This document shows positions 1 to 10,524 of a DNA stretch of 64,000 bases, in pieces. The notes below the pieces were generated by a model. The model had not been told where the DNA came from. It worked only from the letters and a program-made list of their open reading frames with translations, and ran no database searches. A program made the position numbers and the translations under genes. This DNA comes from Castor canadensis (taxonomy: Eukaryota > Chordata > Mammalia > Rodentia > Castoridae): positions 16,551,014 to 16,615,013 of the forward strand of contig NC_133403.1 in NCBI RefSeq assembly GCF_047511655.1. Direction: 5' to 3'. How positions within the stretch are numbered: position 1 is the first letter of the stretch; each line of letters opens with the position of its first letter.

Positions 1-456
1 ATGCCCTTTCACAAGGTCAGTTAGGGCTCTGGTCAAGTCATTCTTTCCATTAGGTGTGACAAACACTGGGCATTTATTCCAAATGCTCTTCTCTCCTGTA
101 TTCCTGTCAGAAATATGAGGTGATTTTGGATACTATGGTCATGGTTCTGGGAGGTGAAATGAAAGGAGCTCTGGGCCACACTAGACTGTAGCCCAGAAGT
201 TTCTTATTCCCATGTTAGTCCACACTCATATTGAAGGTATTTTTCATCATGTATAATTAAATAAATAAGTATAAAAATATCTCATTTAAAAATTAAGTTT
301 GAGTGTTTCAACCAGTTCATGCACAAGCTGCTTCTGATCTAGTTATGGGGGTCTGATTTGTGGCTCCAGACTCCTCTGTTTGCCCAATATTTGGGGTTGA
401 GAAATGTCAGTTGTCTTAGGGGTTCAAGAAATTTTTCTGAAATCGAGCAAATGAAA

Positions 457-668
457 TTGGCTCATGTCTATAATCTGAGGAACAACTTAGCTTCTTGAGA
501 GGCTGAAATCAAGAGGATCAGAATTCAAGGCCAGTCCAGACAAATATTTTGCCAGACTTCAACTCCAAAATAACCAGAGCAAAGCATGTGAGTGTAGTGG
601 CTGAAGTAACAGTGCATCTGCTTTACACCTGTGAAAGCCTGAGATCAAACCTGAATCCCACTAAAAAT
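457..668 (+). repeat. B1-like plus tRNA-like composite SINE
   Basis: A decayed B1/Alu-like left part ('aggatcagaattcaaggccag') is followed by a tRNA-like right part ('gtgaaagcctgagatcaaacctgaatccca'). The same element sits at 44364-44563 in the paralogous copy, so it predates the duplication. Composite SINEs of this form recur in the window, mostly antisense. Confidence 0.65.
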
Positions 669-1472
669 GAAGGTTACTCATTATACTTTTCAGATTTTTC
701 TATTAAGGATTAGTGTGATGACTTCTTCACATGTCAGAGCTAAACTAGTAGGGGAGGTTTAAATATTTCAAATTATTTAAACCATATACAAACCCCATAA
801 GATAGGTAATATTATTGTCTCCTTACACTCAAGGAAACCAAGGTACAGATAAATCATTTCCCTTTCCATTGATCTCAAAGTTCATGTTAGAATTGAGATT
901 AGAATTGGATCATAGGCTCTAAACTCTGCTCTCTTCATAGCTTGGCCTTGAAGTCTTTGAGAGAAGCCATGAACTGATACAACAACTCTTTCATGGTCAT
1001 GTACACAACAAAATAGAGAGCCAAGATTTCAGTTTCCTGTCTCCATCATCTGCTCACCTCTTCCAACATTCATCACAGTAATGATAGGTGATATAATGGG
1101 CCACACGTCTAGTGCACTCTGGAATGTGTGGACACAGCATCATATAAGCTTAAGCTTTCTCAGCACTAAATTTAATAACATCATTTTGAATAAGTGAAGT
1201 GATAGATCACAAACATTATAGAAAACTGCTTGGTGAACATCCTATAACAAGAGTGAAGTGGATCACTGTTTCATATAATGAATAAAATCAAAGAATGAAA
1301 TAGGACATAATTATGAACATCTGTGTGATCAGTATCAAGCAGAAATCAGGGTATTATAATGTCCAACATTCCCAGAAATTGTGATCTATCACCTCATGCA
1401 TTAAAAAATGATGTATTAAATTTAGCACAGTGTTACAAAACAAAGTCTGGAAACAGGCAAAATTTTAGGAAA

Positions 1473-1577
1473 TGCACTCACTTCAGCTGCACAGATGCTA
1501 AAATTAGAATGATGTAGAAATAGCATGACCCTTGAACAAGGATGGCATGCAAATTCATGAAGTGTTCCATATTTTTT
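1473..1577 (+). pseudogene. U6 spliceosomal snRNA pseudogene, 5' part of a U6-L1 chimera
   Basis: About 105 bp align end to end with U6 snRNA. The sequence shows a U6-like 5' stem region, 'ctaaaattagaatgat', 'tagcatgaccc', 'caaggatggcatgcaaattc' and the 3' 'gtgttccatatttttt' with its T-run. Roughly 15-20 substitutions are spread along the length, several in the 5' stem-loop. I see no upstream promoter elements for a functional U6 gene. The T-run is followed directly by L1 3' sequence in the same orientation. That is the structure of U6-L1 chimeric retrocopies, made when the L1 reverse transcriptase switches template. A dead copy is near certain. Confidence 0.88.
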
Positions 1578-1578
1578 A

Positions 1579-1731
1579 ATTAGCCATAAAGAAAAATTGT
1601 GGATTTGTGGGAAGAGAGATGGAATTGGTGATGATCATGTTGATTAAGACAAGCCAAACTCAAAGAGCCAATATTTTGCAGGTTCTCACTCATTTGTGGA
1701 ACCTAGTTATAAAATGATGATGATGATGATG

Positions 1732-1766
<35 letters not shown>

Positions 1767-2022
1767 GCCATGGATCATGAATGTGAAAGTAGGTTGCTTT
1801 GGAAAAATCAATCTGAGGACATGGGGGATAGGCAAGGATGCCAAGGGGTTAAAAGGATTGACGTATGTTATGTGTATATACATTAGACAGTATAATGAAA
1901 CCCACAAAGCACTGTTTGGTAAATGGGGAAAGGAGAGAGGGGCAAATGGAAATATAATGCAGAGTGTGAACTTGTTCAATGTACACTGTATACATGTATA
2001 GAATTCCCACAATAAAACTTCT
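1579..2022 (+). mobile_element. L1 3' end, 5'-truncated, fused to U6
   Basis: The sequence matches the end of L1 ORF2 ('agccataaagaaaaattg ... atggaattggtgatgatc ... agccaaactcaaagagcc ... tctcactcatttgtggaacc'). This is the sense version of the antisense L1 ORF2 terminus seen near 41843-42043. A 3' UTR with 'cccacaataaaac' follows. A (gat)n(aat)n tract at 1714-1766 interrupts it. The U6 pseudogene joins its 5' side without a gap. Confidence 0.8.
1714..1766. repeat. (GAT)n(AAT)n microsatellite
   Basis: Uninterrupted gat then aat trinucleotides inside the L1 tail. The paralogous site at 45614-45637 is much shorter, so the tract expanded or contracted after duplication. Confidence 0.9.
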
Positions 2023-2691
2023 CATATTATTAATATGTGCTATTTCAAAAATAGTATAAAAGAATTTTTTAAAATTTCTGAATGTCTAAGAGAATAACAA
2101 ATATGACTTTTGATTTAAATAAACTGCAGAAGCATAGTTCTGGTATCTGTGCCATAGTCAGTTGAATGCATTCAGCTTCCAAGGCTCAAAATAAATCTGC
2201 TACTAGTGAAATCAGTTCCATGCACTTAAGAAAAATGAAATAAAATGATGAGAAGAAATACTGTCATTACTCGGATCCAGGATCAAATTCTTAGTATTTT
2301 TAAAATAACTTGCAATTCATTAAGTGGAGAAATGTGGGTCAAGTTTATTCCTTCACTGTATATTACTAAGAAAAAAATGAGATTTTAGAGTTACAAGTAA
2401 ACATTCCATAGTATATTGATTATCATATTAACAAATACTTTCATTTTATTCTTTGGATAGGCATTGATGTTTTATGAACCACAGAAATGCCTGACTTCAT
2501 TTCTCCCAAATATTGAAGGACTGAAATTGATGTATGCTAACAGAATGAGGTAAGAAATTTGAATTCAGCCTGATGCATATAAGTATTGTCCTTCTATATT
2601 ATGTGTCTTTCAGAATGAATATTCTTCATTTTGTATAAATAATTGATTCCTGGTGTCTTTTCTCTTCCTGGAGATGGAACTATAATGGATT

Positions 2692-2692
2692 C

Positions 2693-2725
<33 letters not shown>

Positions 2726-2726
2726 T
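2692..2726. repeat. GA/GACA-rich simple repeat
   Basis: Runs of 'gagaga' with 'gacagaca'. The paralogous tract at 46568-46613 is longer and differently arranged. Confidence 0.85.
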
Positions 2727-4379
2727 GAAAACATGAAAAATGTGAAAGAAAGAAAAATAGTAAATAAATAAAAAGGTTCTTTGAGTTTTTCAACTACACA
2801 TCATTATGAAATACTGCACATCTTATATCCATACAAGAAAGTTTGTAGTTTACTGTATTTGCATTTCCATGGATAAGTGTTTCTTTCATTGCACACATTC
2901 ATGATGTGATAATTTTAATAGGAAAGCCTGAGAGCAAGATCCTATTACACTTTCTCTCCTATTTTTTTCTAATCTGTTTGCTTCTAGTCTTTTAAACATG
3001 GAAACATCCACTTTAATGTGGAAGTTGATTTCTTATGAGCTAATATTTCAGAGAAATATGCCAAGGTTTATGTTCAGAGCTGATAACAAAGTTGTGCTTT
3101 CTGAAATGAAATTTATAAGATGGAAGAAAGCACAGCTGTTACTCTTTGCAGAACTCTTCTGTTCACAGGACAGACAGAAAACCATCATGTGCCCAAATGA
3201 AAAGATAAATGTTACTTTAGGACAAGTGAGACTTTGTGTAGGAGGACTTTGAATGACTTAACACCAATATGAACATTTTTTAGTAGATTAATTCAGACTT
3301 AAATACAATATCATTGAATCTGCAGTTCATGGGGTTCAGGCCTGACAAGAAGTAGCATTTAAAGATGTGTAATCCAAGCATGCAAAAAGAATATTACAAG
3401 GGCCTCACTTTTAAACTACAGGTATGCAGAATCTCACAAGGAACCCAGGTTAGCACTTTAACCTTAGCAAAATTCCTCATGCTTCAGTTCAGAGATTTCT
3501 ACTCCAGAGCATTTCAGGCATTGGTATCCTTTCTTCAAACTCCTCCAAATATCTCATACTGCCCTGAGATCATCATTGTAAAGATTGACTTTTAATGCCT
3601 CAACCAATGTTTTTCTACTTCTCAACTCTTTGTAAATATAAAAATTAGCTGTAAGTGTAACAAATGACTCTTCTGCAAAATGTATTGAAGGGGGAAGAGG
3701 TTTGGTGTAAGAAAATTCCTTCATATATTTATACATGTAAAAAGATAAGCAATTACTAAAATACATTTTGTTTGGTGTTTTCAGTTCTGGTTTGAGTAAG
3801 AGGAAGGCATCTTCCACTGTGGTGTTCAGTTAAAGCCCTAAAATTTCCAAGTTCAAACCATTTCTATGTGAGCTCTAAGAAGTTTCTTCAGGCTTTCTTG
3901 TTTATGATTTGTGGCTGGATAAACTTGCTTGGCTTTCCAATATATTCTTGATCTCCAATTTGCCTCAAGGGACATCCTATTAGTGTAACATGTTCTTAGA
4001 ATTGTAACCTTAAATATGCTTTGAATCATTTTGATAAATCACATTTCAGTTTATTTAACTAAAATTCTTATACAATTTCCAAGTAGACTGGAAACAAATA
4101 AAGCTTGATACAGAATATTACCTATTCATTCTGGATCATTTCACAAAAATTGCTCTCTTGTAGCTCATAAGTTATCACTTTTCTATGTATTAAAGAAGTT
4201 AGTGTTTGTGACCCTGAGTGTTTCCATTCTCCAATTCACTTAAGCCTTTTCATCTGGGGCTTAAGGAAGGCAGGATTTGAATAACATATCTTCTAACTCT
4301 AAAGCATGTGTTCCACTACAGTAATGTGTTCTACTTCTAAAAGTAGAAGGAGATGTTAATGAAAAAATTGTTGTTCATA

Positions 4380-5880
4380 TTCGTAATTATATTTTAATTT
4401 AATTAGCTTTATTAAGGAACAATTAACATGAAATAAATTTATACATATAAGCACTTAATTTGGTAAATTTTAACATAGGTATACAACAGTAGTACCCTTA
4501 ACACAGTCAAGCTAATAAACACATCCATCACCTGGAAAATTTCCTGCTGTTTCCTTTCATTTCTTCCTCCTACTCCTTTATTCCTTTGGATTGCCATGCA
4601 AGCCTAATCTAATTTCTGTCACTTTAGCTTTGGATTTTTGAGAAGGTAATATAAATAGAACCATACAACATATATTTCTCTTGTCTGCCTTCTTTCACTT
4701 TGCAAAATGACTTTGAGATTCATCGACATTGTTGTGTGAATTAATAGCTCATTCTTTGTGATTCTTTATCAATAGTTTGTGTACCAATAGTTTATGTCTT
4801 TCATTACTGATTATTATGCTTTTGTGTAGGTATGTTAGAAAAATTTTTGTTGCTGTGACAATATATCTAAGAAAAAGAAGTTAAAGGAGAAAGGTTTATT
4901 TTGGGTCATTGTTTCAATGGTTTCAGTCCATTGTAGGCAGACCCCATTGCTTTTAGGCCCCTGGAAAAGATAAACATCATGGTGAAATGGCATGATGGAG
5001 CAAAACTGGTCACCTCTTGGTCGCCAGAAAGCAGGGAGAGAGAGTCCCTTCAAAAGTACTCCCCAGTGACTTACTTTCTTTGTGTTGACCTCACTTCCTA
5101 ATGGTCCATTTGGTTACAAATTCAACACTGGATGAAATTACAGCCTAATTATACAATTACATCTAAATAGTGCCCCCAGCTGGAAACAAGGCCTTCAGCA
5201 CATGAGCATTTCAGGCTGTTTTTTATACAAATCATAACAATAGTACAGATAATTTAAAAAATTCCTCTTTCTCTCTTGTGTTATTTCCTACAGTTTTCTA
5301 TTGTAAATAAAGCTTCCATCAGTATTTACATACAGCTCTTGATGTGGACATAAGTATTCATTTTCCTTGAATAAATATTTGGAAGTTTGATGTCTATCAT
5401 AGTGGTTATATATTTAACTTTTGGAAAATTCCAAACTTTTTTCTGAAGTAGTTGCTCTACTTTACATTTTCAAATATGTAAACAAAATGTCCTTTCATAC
5501 TCTTCACACTGTCTTTCAAAGAAGTTTTCCATTTTGATGAAGTTAATTTTACCATCTTTTTATTTTTATATATCACGAGTTTAGCATTGTATTTAAATTT
5601 GGCCAAAGTCACGATTACAAAGATTTTCTCCTGTTTTTCCGAATGCATGTAAGTTTTTAATCAGTGATAATTTGCCTCATTACTATTTTAGCTTCCAAAT
5701 CCTGTCCATTTTCACTGTCTTTGAAATTCATTCTAATTTCCCTCTTGATATGTTCTTTTTTTGGCATATGTTATTTAGAAACATAAAATTTAGTGTACAG
5801 AATTTGGGATTTTTTTCAAATATTTTTATGTGATTGATTTATATTTTATTTCCACTACATCCAGAGAATATAATTTCTTT
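4380..5880 (-). mobile_element. Old L1 3' region (antisense), interrupted by an LTR-like repeat at about 4830-5240
   Basis: The flanks carry the antisense phrases common to old mammalian L1 3' regions, such as 'acaacagtagtacccttaacacagtc', 'catccatcacctggaaa' and 'gaataaatatttggaagtttgatg'. About 4830-5240 is a separate 400-bp element ('tttgttgctgtgacaatatat', 'gtttcagtccattgtaggcagacc', 'ggccttcagcacatgagc'). I have seen it widely in rodent and rabbit genomes and believe it is LTR/MaLR-like, but I cannot name the subfamily. The paralogous block is at about 48280-49760. Confidence 0.55.
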
Positions 5881-5917
5881 GACTCCAACCTTTTTCCTTT
5901 TTTATTTCTCTGTTCAC

Positions 5918-6425
5918 TTTTGGTTTTGGTGCTAGGATTGAACCCAGTTTCTCTTGTGTAATAGTCATGTGCTACAATACTGAGCTATATACCCTACTTT
6001 TAATTTATTGAACTTAGTTTTGGGACACATTTATGTTACTCTGATTTTGTTAGATCCTTTTATGGTTATGGTGTTTGAGCTCAGGCCTCATGCTAGCTAG
6101 GCAGTGTTTCTACCATTTGAGCCATCCCAACAGACCAGAGGGAATGACTCTTTACTAGCCATGATTATTGCCTACAGAGGACATTTGTAAATTTCCACAG
6201 ATATTTGTAATGGTCAGACCTGGGGTTTAGGTGCAGCTAAAATCTGCCTTGAACCAAGATTCTCCTACCTACACCTCCAGTTTGCTAGAATTATGTGTGT
6301 GCAACACCACTCTTGTCTTATTTGTTTTAATAGGATCTTGTTTCTTTTTGTCCTGGGCTGCCCTCAGAACACCATCCTCCTGAACTCTGCCTCCTAAGTG
6401 TACTGGCATGCACCACCACACCTGG
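5918..6425 (-). repeat. Group of three SINE pieces (ID-like, tRNA-like, B1-like)
   Basis: Antisense ID-like tail at 5918-5997 ('gtgctaggattgaaccca'). Antisense tRNA-like module at 6069-6137 ('gtttgagctcaggcctcatgctagc', 'taccatttgagcca'). B1-like module at 6213-6425, ending 'ggcatgcaccaccacacctggctt'. The paralogous group is at about 49810-50320. The tRNA-like module is the main reason for suggesting a castorimorph rodent. Confidence 0.65.
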
Positions 6426-6457
6426 CTTCCGATTTCAATTTCCAAGGCTGTAGGTAT

Positions 6458-9400
6458 AAAGAGATATAGAGATCAGAACATGATTAATCAACTGGAGGGG
6501 GAAGGGATAGAGTCATACATTTTAAGTTTTAATTTTCTTCAATGCTTTGTAGAGGATTTTAGCCAGGGCTCTCTGGAAGAAAAATTACATTACTCTGTAT
6601 GGAAAGAACATTGTGTTGTAAGCATAGCACAAAAAGGACAAAGTGAAAGAAGCTAAAGGTATATTGTAACATGTGGAGTTTGGATCTAAAAAATGACTAA
6701 GTGTGCTTTGATTTTGAAGAACGTTGAATGGCTGGTAAGAACGTTGGGCAGTATTGGATAAGCATTGGGAGTATGGAGACAAAACAGACAAATGGAATAA
6801 CTTCATTTATTTTATATTTTAAAAACATTTTTCTCACAGCTATGAATAAAGTTAAAATAGTAGAGACTGGAAGTAGATCAACTAAGTGGCATCTCCAATA
6901 AATTTCTGTGAAGTATTAAGACTGATTAAAATAACTCTAATGCAAGCAATGCAGTTTATGCACTCATCAGATTATACAGGATCACAAAAATTATTGAACA
7001 AAAGGTTCTCACTAGATATCTGGGATTGTGTACCTGTGGCCCAAAAGAAGATTCTGAACTGCAGGATAGAGAATGGAATTGGAATTACATATTGGAAAGC
7101 AATTGGGGAATAGATGAAATATGAAACCATGATGTAACATAGGTAGACCTCAGGCAAGAAAGACGTTGAAAACAGATTCTTGGGAATACATGCATTTAGA
7201 GCATGGAAGAGACTGAAAATGAGTGGATGGTAACAGGAGAAAAAATAAAGTTGGAAAGAGTTGGGCTTCTCTGATGTGTCTCAGAGTTATGTGGAAGATA
7301 AGGAAATAACAGTTCTGAAGTTCCTAAAAGTATTAGGTACTTCAGACAGGTGAAATAAACTGTTAAAATAAATTGTTGGGAAGAAATGACTTTGAGACCA
7401 TTCCAGTGCTCAGTTCCTATGTATATAACACAAACCACAACTCATTTTCTATAAAAACAAAACTTAAGCTCTTTTGATCACAGGTGCACAACAAAATGTT
7501 AGTTAAAAAAAGCAGGGACTTTCCACTGGAAAGATTTGAGTAAGTCTACTGCTCTGTTTTAGCTAGTCCATATTTTCTTTGCCTTTCCTTCTCACTGGTC
7601 CTATAAAGGATTACTTCTCAAGCTTGGGTGCAGCCTGAACCACTTATGGTTTAGTGCTGCCTGATTTGTAAATAGTTGGTCAAATGAACTCTTTGAGATT
7701 TTAATGTGTCAAATTTGGTCTGTTTAACAAGTTGATGAGAGCCTATTATTAATAGCTTGTAATTAGGATGCCATGAGTGAAAAAGATAAATAAATTTAGT
7801 GGTATGAGGAGAGCAGGTACTAGATGTGCAATAGGATGCAAATATAAATGGGAGCTTAAAAAGACAGAGTGTAGAGTTATCTTTAGAAAAATATTGTGTG
7901 AATATGAATGGAATGGGGCAGGAGATGGAATAATAAAGAGGATAAAATGAAAGGTACTTAAATAGTATGGGTATTAAACATTTTTGTAGATGGAATTGGT
8001 GTGAAAGTGAGTGAAGACTTGGTAAAAAGGACAATGGATGTCAAAGCCATATCCATGAGGTAGAGGTGGATAACAGATCAGAAGGCAGGGAATATATGTG
8101 TGAAAAGAAGAGGAGGGTAACTTTGCAAGCAGAAAGACTATTTGAAAATGTCAATGCTGTGTGGAAAGTTGGGGAAGGATTATGATATTTATTTCCTCCT
8201 GTGTCTATGTAGTAAAATTACCTACTAATAGTGAAGTAGGTGTGAGTGGGTAGCAGTTAGTCATGTAGAAAGAGCGAGAAATGACAACAACAACATTGGA
8301 AGGATGTTTTATTTCCTTATGGCAAGGAAAAAAGATTACACAGGAATATTGAGATCAGTTGCTCATGGTTTTGAAGGGAAAATAGCTTAGTAAGTCTGTT
8401 TTGCATCCATTTTTGTTTATTTGTAGATAGAGTGAAGTGCTGTTCTTGTTTCTTCGTGATTATGTAAAATGAAAATAAAGCTTTAAAGGATTTAAAGGAA
8501 ATATAATCTGAATTTATACCTTAGTTATGCTAGAGAGTAGAAATATTGAATCAGTACTAAATTTCACTTGTTTCTCAAATTTATTATTCAAGGTAACTTA
8601 AGGAAAATAGTGAAATATTTAAATGTATCTCAATAGAAAACTGGAGAAAATTAAGCCTTGAGAATAATCTATATAATTATGACAATTTTTTATTTTTATA
8701 GGATTTAGTACTTGACAACAACATCTAGTTTTTTGTTTTCTGATGAAAAATCATGTTTGCTACACAAAGGCAAAGAGCTTCAGTCAACAACTTGTTGGAA
8801 AGTTAATAAATGTTCATCTGAAAGAGACTTCAACATAGATTGGGAAAATGGGTGCATGTTAGTAATGCAATGATACTAATAGCAAATTTGAACCTTCATC
8901 TCTTTAATCTTTCAATTTCATGAAATGTATCTTAATTTTCTTTCTGTAATATAAATGCAGACACTGAAGTTTGTGAAGGTTGAGGGTTTAATTTGATTTC
9001 TCGAGGATGAAATAAGAGAAAAATGTAGGCTTTGGGAGATCATCATCTCAGCACTTTACTGTTTCCATATCTTTTTCTCACTACCAACCTAATATACTTT
9101 TCATAAAGTTTCATTGCTAGTTGTATTAACACCCATTTCTTTGTGTTAGTTTTTGCTGACCTCACTATTGCTTGGACTTTATAATTGTTTTTTCATCTTC
9201 TGTCCTTCTCCAACTTTTGTCTCTCAACAGTATGACAGCCTGAAGTGTCCTATTCCAAAACATTTTGTGTATTTGCAAACATGTCTCATGACTCCTCTGT
9301 TCAGAACACTGTTCTTGCCACTCATGTCCCTCACAGTAACAGTCAAGTTGTTTTCCTGTTTATCTTATAAAGCTCTTCATAGATTCACACACAATTTTGT

Positions 9401-10510
9401 TCATTACTTGTATGAACTCATTCTTACCTTTCCAGTAAAATGTGCCTGTAATACTGAAAATGGTTGAGCATGGTCAACCTGGGCCATTTCACAACCTGTG
9501 CTTTGAGGCTGGAGTGCCATTTTCTCAGCTATCCACATGACTTAAACTCTTACTTCCTTCCTTCTCACACTGTCAAATTTTCAGTGAGGCTTTCCTTAGC
9601 CAGTTTAAAATGTCAGTGCCCATCCCATTCCCTGTTTTATTTTTTTTCTTGAAGATCAATGTTTTCAAACATGCATGTATTTTACTTATTTACCTTGTTT
9701 ATCACCTGTCTTGTTTCAAAATCTAGAACATAAGTTTCATAATTGTGTTTTATACTTCTGTGTCACCATTGCCCACAACAGTACTTGGCATGTAGTGGAT
9801 ATTCCACAAATAAGAAATTCAGTTTCAGAATGGGTCCTGCTGCAGTAGAACAGATTTAATCTCATGTATATCAAAGGAAGGGGGAGAAAAACAACTACTT
9901 AGTGAGCAGATGGAATGATTACATAGGGTTTAAAGCAGCCACTTGGATATTTGGTAAATGCCATTGTGATGAAAAGACAATTTCTGGAAAGGAGGCCTTT
10001 GTGGCTTTGAATGTATGATCATGCTTAGCATTTTATCATCAAAACTTTCCAATTAAATTCACATAAAAATTTAATGTTTATAGATTGCTCCAGGTTTCTG
10101 CTCTTAATAATATTTGATCTAGTTTTCAGAGTAACTTTTCTAATTCATGTTGTTTTTTTCTCTTTTCAGGCATATTTCCACTTAGAATTTCAAATCATAT
10201 TTGTCTCTGGCATCAACCTAACAATCCTTCTTGGACACCTCTAGTCATTTCAGCAACCCTGGTCCTGAATTGATGTCCCAGGCTTGCAGCTGTGCCTTGT
10301 TGCCTCATCAAAGTATGGGCCAGGCAAAAGAAATCACCTCATCTTCTGGGCATCCATAGGTTGCACAAAGGAAAGCATAGAATTCATCAAACCATACACT
10401 AATATGTAAATAGAACATATTTATTAGAAAGGTTGAGCATATTAGACTACTAAATTTCTGAAAAGAAACCAGCATTTTCGTCTTTAAAAACAACCAAGAC
10501 ACACAGAAAC
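6458..10510. other. Gene-free, mostly unique sequence
   Basis: AT-rich sequence with scattered stops in all frames and no recognised exon. The longest open frame (7651-8034, minus) is low complexity and resembles no protein I know. A stretch near 9560-9825 ends in a phrase like the L2 3' end ('acagtacttggcatgtagtgg') and may be an old L2 fragment. Confidence 0.6.
9560..9825 (+). mobile_element. Possible L2 3' fragment
   Basis: 'cacaacagtacttggcatgtagtggatattccacaaat' resembles the usual L2 3' end motif ('cctggcacatagtaggtgctcaataaat'), with cytosine-rich text upstream. Similarity is low and the call is tentative. Confidence 0.35.
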
Positions 10511-10524
10511 AAAAGATCTACTCA
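10511..10524 (+). repeat. Target-site duplication, left of the TPX2 retrocopy
   Basis: aaaagatctactca. The partner at 12743-12756 differs at one base. The A-rich start fits an L1 endonuclease cleavage site. Confidence 0.8.

Larger units (their letters stand above)
1..6457. repeat. Segmental duplication, copy 1 (partner 43917-50347)
   Basis: From about base 10 to 6457 this stretch aligns almost base for base, in the same orientation, with 43917-50347. Shared landmarks in order are a SINE, a U6-L1 chimera, a GA-rich tract, an old antisense L1, a 400-bp LTR-like repeat and a SINE group. The copies differ mainly by substitutions and simple-repeat lengths. Homology stops at 'gtaggtat' (6457 / 50347). 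The left end is cut by the window edge, so the duplicated block may be longer. All embedded repeats are shared, so they were present before the duplication. Confidence 0.93.

Noticed and set aside
1777-2001. 74-codon frame also present in the paralogous copy (45648-45872)
   Set aside because: It lies in the L1 3' tail; conservation reflects the segmental duplication, not coding.
3365-3595. 76-codon frame conserved at 47255-47485
   Set aside because: Both copies are open, but the duplication is recent enough to explain it and the peptide resembles nothing known.
5918-6137. tRNA genes
   Set aside because: The tRNA-like text lacks a foldable cloverleaf and belongs to SINEs.
7651-8034. 127-codon open frame on the minus strand
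   Set aside because: Ser/Phe/Leu-rich, no family resemblance, no promoter or splice context; expected by chance in AT-rich DNA of this length.
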